DNA of 64,000 nt from positions 8,494,001 through 8,558,000 of the forward strand of contig NZ_JACHNE010000001.1 of the NCBI RefSeq assembly GCF_014205255.1, in the 5' to 3' direction. The DNA is from Streptomyces caelestis. Its GTDB lineage: Bacteria; Actinomycetota; Actinomycetes; Streptomycetales; Streptomycetaceae. A program made the position numbers and the translations under genes. The notes under the pieces are model-generated. The model saw only the letters and a list, made by a program, of their open reading frames with translations. It made no database searches and had not been told where the DNA came from. This document shows positions 52,900 through 61,489 of this stretch, one piece after another (position 1 is the stretch's first letter; the number at the start of each line of letters is the position of its first letter).

Positions 52900-53454
52900 A
52901 TGGCCACCGTCCTGTCCGTCTCCGGCAGCCCCTCCGCCTCCTCCCGCACCAGCCGACTGCTGCGCCACCTGGACGAGCGGCTGGCCGCACAGGGCCATGA
53001 CGTGATCCCGCTCGACGTCCGCACCATCCCCGCCGAGGCCCTGCTCGGCGCGGACTTCCGGCACCCCACGATCGTCGAGGCCACCGACCTGTTCGCACGC
53101 GCCGACGGCGTCGTCGTCGGCACCCCCGTCTACAAGGCGTCCTACTCCGGTGTCCTCAAGGCGCTGCTGGACCTGCTCCCGCAGTACGCGCTCACCGGCA
53201 AGACCGTGCTGCCGCTCGCCACCGGCGGCAGCATCGCCCATGTCCTGGCCATCGACTACGCCCTGCGCCCGGTGCTCACCGCCATGGGCGCGGCCCACAT
53301 AGTGCAGGGCTGGTTCACCCTCGACCAGGACCTCATCGCGCACGACGACGGGTCCCTGACCGTCGCGCCGGCCGCCGCCGAGGCACTCACCCAGGTGGTC
53401 GACCAGTTCTCCGCCGCGCTCGGCCGCACCCCGCTGCTGGCCGTGGCGGGCTGA
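52900..53454 (+). CDS. ssuE: NAD(P)H-dependent FMN reductase, SsuE type
   Basis: 184 residues of the flavodoxin-like NADPH:FMN reductase family. LSVSGSPSASSRTSRLLRH is the FMN-phosphate loop, VVVGTPVYKASYSGVLKALLDLL the family signature and VLPLATGGSIAHVLAIDYALRP typical of SsuE/MsuE. It supplies reduced FMN to the monooxygenase encoded 50 bp downstream. GGAAAGAG precedes the ATG. A cysteine-type leader peptide upstream implies derepression when sulfate/cysteine is scarce. Confidence 0.87.
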   Translation: MATVLSVSGSPSASSRTSRLLRHLDERLAAQGHDVIPLDVRTIPAEALLGADFRHPTIVEATDLFARADGVVVGTPVYKASYSGVLKALLDLLPQYALTGKTVLPLATGGSIAHVLAIDYALRPVLTAMGAAHIVQGWFTLDQDLIAHDDGSLTVAPAAAEALTQVVDQFSAALGRTPLLAVAG

Positions 53455-53504
53455 CCCCACCAGCCGTCGCGCCGACGGACGTTCCACACCGATCGGAGAT
53501 CCCC

Positions 53505-54665
53505 GTGTCCCTCACCTTCCACTGGTTCCTGCCCACCAACGGCGACAGCCGCCATGTCGTCGGCGGCGGCCACGGCACCCCGGCCACCGTGTCCGGCCGG
53601 GACCGGCCGCCGACGGTCGCCTACCTGAGCCAGATCGCCCGCGCCGCCGAGGAGGTGGGCTTCGCCGGGGCCCTCACACCCACCGGCGCCTGGTGCGAGG
53701 ACGCGTGGCTCACCACCGCGATGGTCAGCCAGCACACCGAACGCCTGAAGTTCCTCGTCGCCTTCCGGCCCGGGCTGATCTCGCCCACCCTCGCCGCGCA
53801 GATGGCCTCCACCTTCCAGCGGCAGACCGGCGGACGGTTGCTGCTCAACGTCGTCACCGGTGGCGAGAACCAGGAACAGCGTGCCTTCGGCGACTTCCTC
53901 GACAAGGACAGCCGGTACCGCCGGACCGGCGAATTCCTGACCGTGGTAAGGGAGTTGTGGCAGGGCGGGACCGTCGACCTGAACGGTGAGCACCTCCGGG
54001 TGCAGGACGCGACGCTCGCCCGCCTGCCCGATCCCGTTCCCCAGGTGTACTTCGGCGGCTCCTCGCCCATCGCCGCCGAGATCGCCGCCCGGCACGCCGA
54101 CGTCTACCTCACATGGGGCGAGCCGCCCGCCCAGGTCGCCGAGAAGCTCGACCGGATCCGCTCGCCGGCCGCCGCCGAGGGCCGTACCCTCCGCTTCGGC
54201 ATCCGGCTGCACGTCATCACCCGCGACACCGCCGAGCAGGCCTGGGCCGAGGCGGACCGGCTGCTGGACGGATTCGACCCGCAGGCCGTGGCGTCGGTGC
54301 AGGCCGGGCTCGCCCGCAGCGAGTCCGAGGGCCAGCGGCGCATGCTCGCCCTGCACGGCGGCCGGCGCGACCACCTGGAGATCCACCCCAACCTGTGGGC
54401 CGGCATCGGCCTGGTGCGCGGTGGCGCGGGCACCGCCCTGGTCGGCAGCCACGACGAGGTCGCCGAGCGGATCAAGGAGTACCACGCCCTCGGTATCGAG
54501 GAGTTCATCCTCTCCGGCTACCCCCACCTGGAGGAGGCGTACTGGTTCGGCGAGGGCGTGCTGCCGCGCCTCGCCGCACAGGGCCTGTGGCAGCACCCCG
54601 CGAACAAGGGCGCCGCACCCACGACGCCGGCCGGACCCGCCGTGCTCTCGCCGTTCGCGAGCTAG
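53505..54665 (+). CDS. ssuD: FMNH2-dependent alkanesulfonate monooxygenase
   Basis: 386 residues, the usual length of SsuD. Motifs are LTFHWFLPTNGDSRHVVGGGHG at the N-terminus (split here as LTFHWFLPTNGD and HVVGGGHG), AWCEDAW, VAFRPGLISPTLAAQMASTFQ, LNVVTGGENQEQRAFGDFLDK and FILSGYPHLEEAYWFGEGVLP. It oxygenates alkanesulfonates to aldehyde and sulfite, releasing sulfur for cysteine synthesis. Start GTG has GGAG eight bases upstream. No SsuABC transporter genes adjoin the pair, so uptake must be encoded elsewhere. Confidence 0.9.
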   Translation: MSLTFHWFLPTNGDSRHVVGGGHGTPATVSGRDRPPTVAYLSQIARAAEEVGFAGALTPTGAWCEDAWLTTAMVSQHTERLKFLVAFRPGLISPTLAAQMASTFQRQTGGRLLLNVVTGGENQEQRAFGDFLDKDSRYRRTGEFLTVVRELWQGGTVDLNGEHLRVQDATLARLPDPVPQVYFGGSSPIAAEIAARHADVYLTWGEPPAQVAEKLDRIRSPAAAEGRTLRFGIRLHVITRDTAEQAWAEADRLLDGFDPQAVASVQAGLARSESEGQRRMLALHGGRRDHLEIHPNLWAGIGLVRGGAGTALVGSHDEVAERIKEYHALGIEEFILSGYPHLEEAYWFGEGVLPRLAAQGLWQHPANKGAAPTTPAGPAVLSPFAS

Positions 54666-54725
54666 GACGACCTCGGCCCCGGCCCCAACGATCAACCCGT
54701 AACCCAGCGTTGGGCGTCATCCACA

Positions 54726-54750
54726 CCGAGGGGCAAGCCGTGCCCCTCGG
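54726..54750. terminator. Terminator hairpin after ssuD
   Basis: CCGAGGGGCA pairs perfectly with TGCCCCTCGG around AGCCG, 60 bp after the ssuD stop and 20 bp before the next start. It separates the sulfonate operon from the hydrolase gene. Confidence 0.75.
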
Positions 54751-54770
54751 TGAACGGGAGGCGCACACCC

Positions 54771-55973
54771 ATGAAGCAGCGGGCTTCACGCACCGTCTCA
54801 TTCGGCCTGGCCGTGGCGTTAGCCGCCGGAACGGCGGCACTCGCCCCGTCCGCACACGCGGCACAGTCGCAGCGCGACCACGAGGCGACCCGCACCGCAC
54901 TGCGTGATCTGGTCGACAAGGGCGGACTGCCCGGAGTGGCCGCCAAGGGCCTTGACGGCAAGGGGAGTTGGTTCGCGGCGGTCGGTCACGCCGACACCGG
55001 CACGGGCCGCGAGCGTTCCCCCGGCGACCACTTCCGCGGGGCCAGCGTCACCAAGACGTTCGTCGCGACCGTCCTGCTCCAGCTGGAGGCCGAAGGCAGA
55101 CTGAGCCTGGACGACACGGTCGAGCGATGGCTGCCGGGCCTGGTGCAGGGCAACGGCTACGACGGCGACAAGATCACTGTGCGGCAGCTCCTCAACCACA
55201 CCAGCGGCATCGCCAACCACACCGACGACCCCGCGTTCGTCCACGACGCCGCCGGTCCCGGCTTTCCGGAGCACCGGTACGACACGCACAGGCCCGAGGA
55301 CCTCGTGGCGATCGCCCTGAAGTACCCGCCGCTGCCCGACCCGGAGACGACGCCGGTGTACTCGAACACCAACTTCGTCATCGCCGGGATGGTCGTCGAG
55401 AAGGCGACGGGCCGCTCGTACGCGCAGGAGATCACCCGCCGTGTCATCCGGCCGCTGAAGCTGCGCGGCACGTCGTTCCCCGGCACCTCACCCCACATGC
55501 CGAAACCCCACCCCGTCGGCTACTCCCGGCTGCACCAGGACGCCCCGGACGCCCCGATCCATGACGCCACCGAACAGAACATGACCTGGCTGGGCGCGGC
55601 CGGCGACGTCATCTCCACCAGCGGCGATCTCAACCGCTTCCAACGGGCCCTGCTCGAGGGTGAGTTGCTCCCCCCGAAGCAGATGAAGGAGATGCTCGAC
55701 GAGGTCCCGGCGGGGGGTGGGCTCGGGTACGGGCTCGGAGTCGAGTTCGCGCAGCTGTCCTGCGGCGTGAAGGTCGTGGGCAAGAGCGGCCGTACGAACG
55801 GCTCCCTGTCCGCGATGGTCGGCACACAGGATGGGAAGCACCAGCTGACGTTCAATATCAACGGTGACTGGCTTCCCGACCCGTCGCTCTACGTCAACGT
55901 GATCGAAGCGGAGTTCTGCGGCAAGGTCCCGTCCCGCACGGACAAACCGTCGGCGCTGCCGCAGCTCGGCTAA
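54771..55973 (+). CDS. Secreted serine hydrolase / D-Ala-D-Ala carboxypeptidase, class C
   Basis: 400 residues. Sec signal RTVSFGLAVALAAGTAALAPSAHA ends near residue 29. The active-site motifs are SVTK (FRGASVTKTF, about residue 97), YSNTN (about 206) and KSGRTNG (about 347, the KTG-equivalent). NHTSGIANHTDD and PLKLRGTSFPG are typical of Streptomyces R61-like DD-peptidases. It should act on D-alanyl peptides of the wall or on beta-lactams. GGAGG lies 9 nt before the ATG; the in-frame GTG at 54750 is within the terminator and rejected. Its stop overlaps the convergent gene by 4 bp. Confidence 0.86.
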   Translation: MKQRASRTVSFGLAVALAAGTAALAPSAHAAQSQRDHEATRTALRDLVDKGGLPGVAAKGLDGKGSWFAAVGHADTGTGRERSPGDHFRGASVTKTFVATVLLQLEAEGRLSLDDTVERWLPGLVQGNGYDGDKITVRQLLNHTSGIANHTDDPAFVHDAAGPGFPEHRYDTHRPEDLVAIALKYPPLPDPETTPVYSNTNFVIAGMVVEKATGRSYAQEITRRVIRPLKLRGTSFPGTSPHMPKPHPVGYSRLHQDAPDAPIHDATEQNMTWLGAAGDVISTSGDLNRFQRALLEGELLPPKQMKEMLDEVPAGGGLGYGLGVEFAQLSCGVKVVGKSGRTNGSLSAMVGTQDGKHQLTFNINGDWLPDPSLYVNVIEAEFCGKVPSRTDKPSALPQLG

Positions 55974-57034
55974 CCGGACGCCAGCGTGCCGAGGTGCGTC
56001 CGGCGTGCTTCGGCCGTCTGGCCCTGCACCAGCAGGAACATCCCCTCGCGTGCGAGGCGCTGCGCCCGGCTGTCCAGGGCCATGGAGCGGCCGCCCCCGG
56101 CCACGATCGCCGCGGTCGTGGCCGCCCGCAGCACGTCGTACGCCCGTACCTTCAAGGCCAGCCGTTCCGGGACGCGTTCGTGCGGGACGGGATGGTCGGC
56201 CAGGGCGTAGGCCTCCCGTCGGACCTCGTCGAGCCGGGCCCGCAGCGACCGGGCCGGCTCCTGGCCGTCCGGGGCGTCCGCCACCAGGTCCAGCGCCGCG
56301 CCCGCCACCCCGAACACGGCCGGACTGGTGTTGGCGGCTCTGGGCAGATCGACCAGGGCGAACCGCTCCTGCGGGGTGCGCAGGACGACGGCGTCCTCCG
56401 GCACCCACAGGCCGTCCAGCCCCAGGGAGACCGTACGGGCGGCGGTGAGGGCCGCGAGCCGCATCGGGGCCGACGCACGCATCCCTGGCTGTTCGCGGGC
56501 CTCGGCGACGACGAACACCACCTCGGCCGCGTCCGTCACACCCGCCAGCAGCATCACGTCGTTCAGACCCCAGCCCGTGTACCAGGGCACCGTGCCGTCG
56601 AAGCGCCAGCCGCCCCGCTCGGGCACGGCCCGCACGGGCACGCGGGGGAAGGCGCGGACGTGCGCGAACGCGATGCCGGCCAGCGACTCGCCGGTCGCCA
56701 GCGGGCGCAGCAGCTTCTCCCGGACCGGCGAGTCGTATGTGGCGAGCAGCTTCACCGGGGTGTGGTGCTGTGTCTGCACGAACCATGTGGAGCAGCACGC
56801 ACCGGACAGGATCTCCGCGACGTCCCGCGCCACGGCGACGGGCGCGTCCGCCCCGCCGTACTCCTTCGGCGCGCCCAGCCCGAGCAGCCCCGACCGCCTC
56901 ACCGCCTCGATGTGGCTCGCCGGCATCCCCTCCTGGTCGACGCGCTCGGCGTGCGGGACGAGGAGATCGTGTGCCAGTCGCCGTGCGCGGGTGACGAGGG
57001 GATGGGGCGGGGAGGCGGGGGATGTGGTGCTCAT
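55970..57034 (-). CDS. Acyl-CoA dehydrogenase-fold flavoprotein (DszC/SfnC-like)
   Basis: 354 residues with the acyl-CoA dehydrogenase architecture: N-terminal helices (HIEAVRRSGLLGLGAPKEYGG), middle beta domain (AGIAFAHVRAFPRV, GWRFDGTVPWYTGWG) and C-terminal helical bundle. The GLDGLWVPEDAVV segment and lack of an obvious catalytic Glu point to the flavin-dependent monooxygenase subgroup (DszC, SfnC, hydroxylase large subunits) rather than beta-oxidation. It is co-directional with the next binding-fold gene, 68 bp apart, and near ssuED, so a sulfur or aromatic substrate is possible but unproven. Confidence 0.72.
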   Translation of the reverse strand: MSTTSPASPPHPLVTRARRLAHDLLVPHAERVDQEGMPASHIEAVRRSGLLGLGAPKEYGGADAPVAVARDVAEILSGACCSTWFVQTQHHTPVKLLATYDSPVREKLLRPLATGESLAGIAFAHVRAFPRVPVRAVPERGGWRFDGTVPWYTGWGLNDVMLLAGVTDAAEVVFVVAEAREQPGMRASAPMRLAALTAARTVSLGLDGLWVPEDAVVLRTPQERFALVDLPRAANTSPAVFGVAGAALDLVADAPDGQEPARSLRARLDEVRREAYALADHPVPHERVPERLALKVRAYDVLRAATTAAIVAGGGRSMALDSRAQRLAREGMFLLVQGQTAEARRTHLGTLASG

Positions 57035-57102
57035 GGGAGGAATTCTCGCGGTCGCGCGGCGCAGGGGGTCGCCCCCCGGGGCGTGTCGTTCGCCCGGCCT
57101 CG

Positions 57103-58215
57103 TCAGGGACGCGCGCCGCGCAGGTCCAGCTCCGTGAGCACGTCGAAGTCGAGTCCGTCGGCGCGGGCGAGGTAGATGCGCTGGCGCACATGGCTGTCCC
57201 GCAGGCGCAGCAGTCCGCGCGGACCCTCGTACGACACCGCGCCCGCCGCCGCCCCGATCGCCGACACGTCCAGCGTCCCGGCCCGCTTCAGCAGCGCGGC
57301 CAGCAACAGCACGCCCTCGTAGCAGGACTCGCCGAAGCTGCCGAGGGCGGGTGCCTCGACGCCGTAGCGGGCCGCGTACTGCCCGTGGAAGTCGAGGGTG
57401 TCCCGGTTGGCCAGCGAGGCGAAGAACCCGGCCGTGCTGTAGAGGTCCTCGGTGGCCGCCGGGCCGCTCGCCATCAGCATGTTCTCGTCCATCAGCGTGC
57501 TCAGCCGCAGACAGCGCGCGTGCAGGCCGTGCGCCGCGAACGCCCGGTTGAAGCGCACCGCGTCGCTGCCGACGAGCAGCATGAGCACCCCGTCGGCGTC
57601 GGAGCGCTCGATGCGGCGCAGTACCGGCTCGAAGTCGTGGGTGCCGAGCGGGAGATAGACCTCGCCGGCGACGGACCCGCCGGACGCGTGCGCGTACCCG
57701 CGGGCCGCCCGTGCCGTACGCCGCGGCCACACATAGTCGTTGCCGACGACGAACCATCGCCGCACCCCGCGCTCGTGCGCCAGCAGGTCCATCGCGGGCC
57801 GCAGTTGGTCGCGTGGTGTCTCGCTCGTCAGGAACACGCCCGCCGTGTCCTCGCCGCCCTCGTACAGCGCGGTGTACACGTACGGGACGCGGTGCGCGAT
57901 CCGCGGCGCCAGCGCCTGGCGCACCGAGGAGATGTGCCAGCCGGTGACGCCCTGCACGACGCCCAGGTCCACCAGTGCCTCGACGTGGCCGGCGACCTCG
58001 CCGGGCGGGCCCGAGCCGTCTACCGGCACCAGCCGCAGCTCCCTGCCGAGCACGCCGCCGTCCCGGTTGACCTCCTCGACGGCCAGCCGTGCGCACAGCT
58101 CGCAGGCGGGCCCGAAGATTCCGGCCGGCCCCTGCAAGGGGAAGACGAGCGCCACGCCGAGCACGGAGTCGTCGGCCGTGAACCACTCGGGCGCGGGGAG
58201 GTCGTACCGGAACAT
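57103..58215 (-). CDS. Periplasmic-binding-fold protein without signal peptide (AmiC/UrtA-like)
   Basis: 370 residues of the type I periplasmic-binding fold (Peripla_BP_6): VLGVALVFPLQGPAGIFGPACELCARLAVEEVNRDGG (read in two pieces, VLGVALVFPLQG and LCARLAVEEVNRDGG), GVTGWHISSVRQALAP, RRWFVVGNDYVWPRRTA and VEAPALGSFGESCYEGVLLLA. The N-terminus (MFRYDLPAPEWFTADDS) is neither a Sec nor a lipoprotein signal, so the protein should stay in the cytoplasm, like the amide sensor AmiC. No ABC transporter genes adjoin. It is divergent from a MarR regulator and upstream of the flavoprotein. Confidence 0.8.
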   Translation of the reverse strand: MFRYDLPAPEWFTADDSVLGVALVFPLQGPAGIFGPACELCARLAVEEVNRDGGVLGRELRLVPVDGSGPPGEVAGHVEALVDLGVVQGVTGWHISSVRQALAPRIAHRVPYVYTALYEGGEDTAGVFLTSETPRDQLRPAMDLLAHERGVRRWFVVGNDYVWPRRTARAARGYAHASGGSVAGEVYLPLGTHDFEPVLRRIERSDADGVLMLLVGSDAVRFNRAFAAHGLHARCLRLSTLMDENMLMASGPAATEDLYSTAGFFASLANRDTLDFHGQYAARYGVEAPALGSFGESCYEGVLLLAALLKRAGTLDVSAIGAAAGAVSYEGPRGLLRLRDSHVRQRIYLARADGLDFDVLTELDLRGARP

Positions 58216-58293
58216 GGCGTCATGATTCCGGCTCGGCCGGACGAACTCCAGCGCGTCTCCTAGGATGGACGCACCCCTTGAACCAGGAGCAGG

Positions 58294-58731
58294 ATGCCCA
58301 GCCCGACCCCGCACCGACCGGACGACCTGGTGCAACTGCTGACGCGGGCCGAGCGGCTGGCGGCGTTGCGGTTGCAGGCCGTGCTGGAGGGCGAGGGCTG
58401 CTCGCTCGACGCGTGGCGGGTGCTGGCGCTGCTGGCCGACGGCGAGGGGCACCACATGACGGCGCTCGCGCAGGCCGCCTTTCTGCCGCCTCCGACGCTG
58501 ACCAAGCTGGTCGACCAGCTCGTCGACCGGAACCTCGTGCACCGCCGGGTCGACCCGTTCGACCGCCGCCGCGTCCTCGCTCACCTGACCCCCCGCGGCC
58601 AGGAGTACTGGCAGCGGCTCGACCACGCGGTGCGCGCCGGCTGGCCCGCGCTCGGCGAGGGCGACGACGAACTGCTGCGGTCCCTGCTGGACCGGCTGGC
58701 CGCGACGCTGGCGGAGCCGGCACGCCCCTGA
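58294..58731 (+). CDS. MarR-family transcriptional regulator
   Basis: 145 residues. The winged helix is visible as MTALAQAAFLPPPTLTKLVDQL (recognition helix) and LVHRRVDPFDRRRVLAHLTPRG (wing with the conserved DxRRxxxxLT). AGGAG precedes the ATG. TAGGAT (58261-58266) about 28 bp upstream could be its -10. It is divergent from the binding-fold gene with 78 bp between starts, so it is the likely regulator of that gene and the flavoprotein. Confidence 0.88.
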   Translation: MPSPTPHRPDDLVQLLTRAERLAALRLQAVLEGEGCSLDAWRVLALLADGEGHHMTALAQAAFLPPPTLTKLVDQLVDRNLVHRRVDPFDRRRVLAHLTPRGQEYWQRLDHAVRAGWPALGEGDDELLRSLLDRLAATLAEPARP

Positions 58732-58757
58732 GCCCCGGGCACCCCGGCGTAGGGATG

Positions 58758-58790
58758 ACTGGTCTACACCCTTGACTGGTACAGACCAAA
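58758..58790. promoter_or_regulatory. Pair of DasR-responsive-element-like sites
   Basis: ACTGGTCTACACCCTT (58758-58773) and ACTGGTACAGACCAAA (58775-58790) resemble the dre consensus ACTGGTCTAGACCACT, the second at about 12 of 16 positions. A -35-like TTGACT overlaps their junction. This direct-repeat layout is classical for Streptomyces chitinase promoters and implies control by GlcNAc through DasR. Confidence 0.72.
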
Positions 58791-58926
58791 GCGGTTGAGT
58801 GTGCCTCCGACCACTCCCCACCACGGCCGCGCCCACGCCGTGACCGGCCCTCCGGTGCGTGCGGCGCGGGCTCTGCTCCGCCCTGCCCTCGGCGGGTGCG
58901 GCCGTGCCCCGCAAAGGAGTTGATCC

Positions 58927-59817
58927 GTGTCGAGACGCCGTGTCTCCGCCGTCCTGGCCGCCCTCGCCCTCGCGGGCACCGTGCCGGTCCTCCTGCCGGC
59001 CACCAGCGCCTCCGCCGCCGCGTGCTCCAGCTACCCCGACTGGGTGGCCGGGAAGGCGTACGCCGCCGGTGACATCGTCCGCTACACCGACGGCAAGGCG
59101 TACATCGCCGAGCACGCCAACCCGGGATACGACCCGACCATCAGCACCTGGTACTGGGAGCCGTACGCTTGCGACAGCGGCCCGGGCACGCCCAACGCGC
59201 GCTTCGTCGTCACCGAGGCGCAGTTCAACCAGATGTTCCCGAACAGGAATCCGTTCTACACCTACGGCGGTCTCACCGCCGCCCTGAGCGCCTACCCCGG
59301 TTTCGCCAACACCGGCAGCGACACCGTGAAGAAGCAGGAGGCCGCCGCCTTCCTCGCCAACGTCAGCCACGAGACCGGCGGCCTGGTGCACGTGGTGGAG
59401 CAGAACACCGCCAACTACCCGCACTACTGCGACTGGAGCCGGCCCTACGGCTGTCCGGCCGGCCAGGCCGCCTACTACGGCCGCGGCCCGATCCAGCTCA
59501 GCTGGAACTTCAACTACAAGGCCGCGGGCGACGCGCTCGGCATCGACCTGCTGAACAACCCCTGGCTGGTGCAGAACGACGCGGCCGTCGCCTGGAAGAC
59601 GGCCCTGTGGTACTGGAACACCCAGACCGGCCCCGGCACCATGACCCCGCACAACGCCATGGTCAGCGGCGCCGGCTTCGGCCAGACCATCCGCAGCATC
59701 AACGGCTCCCTGGAGTGCGACGGCCAGAACCCGGCGCAGGTGCAGAGCCGTGTGAACAACTACCAGCGGTTCACGGAGATCCTCGGGACGTCCCCCGGCG
59801 GAAATCTCTACTGCTGA
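58927..59817 (+). CDS. Secreted family 19 chitinase with chitin-binding domain
   Basis: 296 residues. A Sec signal ends at ASA near residue 30. A CBM5/12 domain (CSSYPDWVAGKAYAAGDIVRY ... TWYWEPYAC, here quoted in parts) covers residues 33-82. The GH19 catalytic domain starts near 91 (FVVTEAQFNQMFPNRNPFYTY, in parts); LANVSHETGG carries the catalytic acid Glu and VVEQN the second Glu. YYGRGPIQLSWNFNYKAAG is diagnostic of the family. It cleaves chitin with inversion outside the cell. GGAG precedes the GTG. The layout matches ChiF/ChiG-type enzymes. Confidence 0.93.
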   Translation: MSRRRVSAVLAALALAGTVPVLLPATSASAAACSSYPDWVAGKAYAAGDIVRYTDGKAYIAEHANPGYDPTISTWYWEPYACDSGPGTPNARFVVTEAQFNQMFPNRNPFYTYGGLTAALSAYPGFANTGSDTVKKQEAAAFLANVSHETGGLVHVVEQNTANYPHYCDWSRPYGCPAGQAAYYGRGPIQLSWNFNYKAAGDALGIDLLNNPWLVQNDAAVAWKTALWYWNTQTGPGTMTPHNAMVSGAGFGQTIRSINGSLECDGQNPAQVQSRVNNYQRFTEILGTSPGGNLYC

Positions 59818-59844
59818 CGGCGAGTCGTGTGTGAGACTCCGCCG

Positions 59845-60753
59845 ATGAGCTCACAGACGATCACCGCGGACACCGCGGGCACCTGGAAACTCGGCGACCT
59901 GCCCGTCCACCGCCTCGGCTTCGGCGCGATGCGGCTGACGGGCAGCGCCGCCTTCCATCTCGGAACTCCGAGCGACCGCGACCGGTCGATCGCCGTCCTG
60001 CGCAAGGCGATCGACCTCGGCGTGAACCACATCGACACGGCAGCCTTCTACTTCTCGTCGCTGCGCTCCGCCAACGAACTCATCAACAGCGCGCTGGCGC
60101 CGTACCCCGACGACCTGGTCATCGTCACCAAGGTGGGCCCGTACCGGGCCTGGTCGGGGGAGTGGGGCACCTCGGCCCGCCCCGAGGACCTGCGCGCCCA
60201 CGTCGAGGAGAACCTGCGCCAACTCGGCCGTGACCACCTGGACGTGGTCAACCTGCGCCGGATGCCGAAGTACGACTCGATCGCCGAGCACTTCGGCGCC
60301 CTCGCGGAACTGCGCGAGGCGGGCCTGATACGCCACCTGGGGATCTCCAACGTCGAGCCCCGCCACCTCGCCGAGGCGCAGGCCATCGCGCCCGTGGTCT
60401 GTGTGCAGAACCGGTACGCCCTCGACCTCCCCGACCCGGCCACCGACGAACTGCTGCGGATCTGCGGCGAACAGGGCATCGCGTTCGTGCCGTTCTACGC
60501 CGTCGCCGGCGAGGCCGGGGAGGGCGGCGCCACCACCGCCCACGACGAGGAGGTGCGCGCCGTGGCCCGGGCCCACGGCGCGAGCCCCACGCAGATCCGC
60601 ATCGCCTGGACCCTGCACCAGGGCCCCCACGTACTCGCCATCCCCGGCACCGGCAACCCCGACCACCTCGTGGAGAACGTGGCGGCGGGCGCGATCCGCC
60701 TCACGTCGGAGGAACTGGACCGGCTGAACGCGCCACGCCGAAAGGACGGTTGA
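59845..60753 (+). CDS. Aldo/keto reductase
   Basis: 302 residues with the AKR barrel: HRLGFGAMRLTG, VNHIDTAAFYFSS (catalytic Asp and Tyr), VIVTKVGPY (catalytic Lys), RHLGISNVEPRHL and IPGTGNPDHLVENV (NADPH binding). The usual catalytic His at the end of strand 4 is Arg here (LDVVNLRR). ATG 59845 lies 6 nt after GAGACT and has no Shine-Dalgarno, so it is probably leaderless; an in-frame GTG at 59827 is possible. Substrate unknown. Confidence 0.84.
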   Translation: MSSQTITADTAGTWKLGDLPVHRLGFGAMRLTGSAAFHLGTPSDRDRSIAVLRKAIDLGVNHIDTAAFYFSSLRSANELINSALAPYPDDLVIVTKVGPYRAWSGEWGTSARPEDLRAHVEENLRQLGRDHLDVVNLRRMPKYDSIAEHFGALAELREAGLIRHLGISNVEPRHLAEAQAIAPVVCVQNRYALDLPDPATDELLRICGEQGIAFVPFYAVAGEAGEGGATTAHDEEVRAVARAHGASPTQIRIAWTLHQGPHVLAIPGTGNPDHLVENVAAGAIRLTSEELDRLNAPRRKDG

Positions 60754-60757
60754 CCGG

Positions 60758-61216
60758 TCAGACCACCCAGACCCCGTCCCGCATGAGGTGCCGGCGCGGC
60801 AGCTCGTGCTCCTCGCACCACGCCTGCACCGCGCGCGGCAGCACCCGGAAGAACGCGTACGACGCGTGGTCCCCGCGCGGGTCCCAGCCGGTCTTCGCAC
60901 GGAACGCCTCGGCCGCCGCCGGCGGCACCCCGGGGCTCGCGTAGGTCTCCACCTCACCGTCGACGAGCACGACGTCCCGGGTGTCCCCGAAGGCCAGCCG
61001 GGCGCGTCGGCCGTCCCGCAGATTGCGGCCCGTGGGGTTGGTCAGCCGTGTGCACAGCCACACGGCCTCGTCGTGCCACACGAACCAGAGCGGGACCAGG
61101 CACGGCACGCCTTCGGCGTCCGCCGTGGCGACCCAGATGTCGATCTCCCGCTCCAGGCGGTCCAGGAGGTCCGCCTTTCGCTGCTCGGGGGTGCGAGGTG
61201 GCTCAGTGATCTTCAT
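60758..61216 (-). CDS. PPOX-family flavin/F420-binding protein
   Basis: 152 residues of the split-barrel pyridoxamine-5'-phosphate-oxidase fold: DIWVATADAEGVPCLVPLWF, ARLAFGDTRDVVLVDGEVE and a C-terminal FFRVLPRAVQAW. The family binds FMN or F420 and includes small-molecule reductases. It converges on the aldo/keto reductase with 4 bp between stops. Substrate not readable. Confidence 0.8.
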   Translation of the reverse strand: MKITEPPRTPEQRKADLLDRLEREIDIWVATADAEGVPCLVPLWFVWHDEAVWLCTRLTNPTGRNLRDGRRARLAFGDTRDVVLVDGEVETYASPGVPPAAAEAFRAKTGWDPRGDHASYAFFRVLPRAVQAWCEEHELPRRHLMRDGVWVV

Positions 61217-61489
61217 GCCGGCACGCTAGCGGGTGGTCCGGCGGATCGCCTCGGGCTGTGGGCGTAGGCCGAGACCTAGGGCCTGTCAGCAAAGCCATGC
61301 CGCACCGTGCGCAGGGCCAAGTGGCTCCGCCGCATGACCCCTCCGCACCGCACGCCCATCGCACGCACCGAGCGCCGCTCCTTCTCCTGCGGAGATCCGT
61401 CAGAAGGGCCCTGTACTGCAACGGTGCTTGCCGTGACTGCTGGGACTGGTCGCTCCGCTGGAGCGCACGTGGAGTTCACGACCTGTCCT

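Noticed and set aside
61276..61300. GGGCCTGTCAGCAAAGCC as an insertion-sequence terminal repeat
   Set aside because: No matching inverted partner or target duplication could be found around the IS701 scrap.
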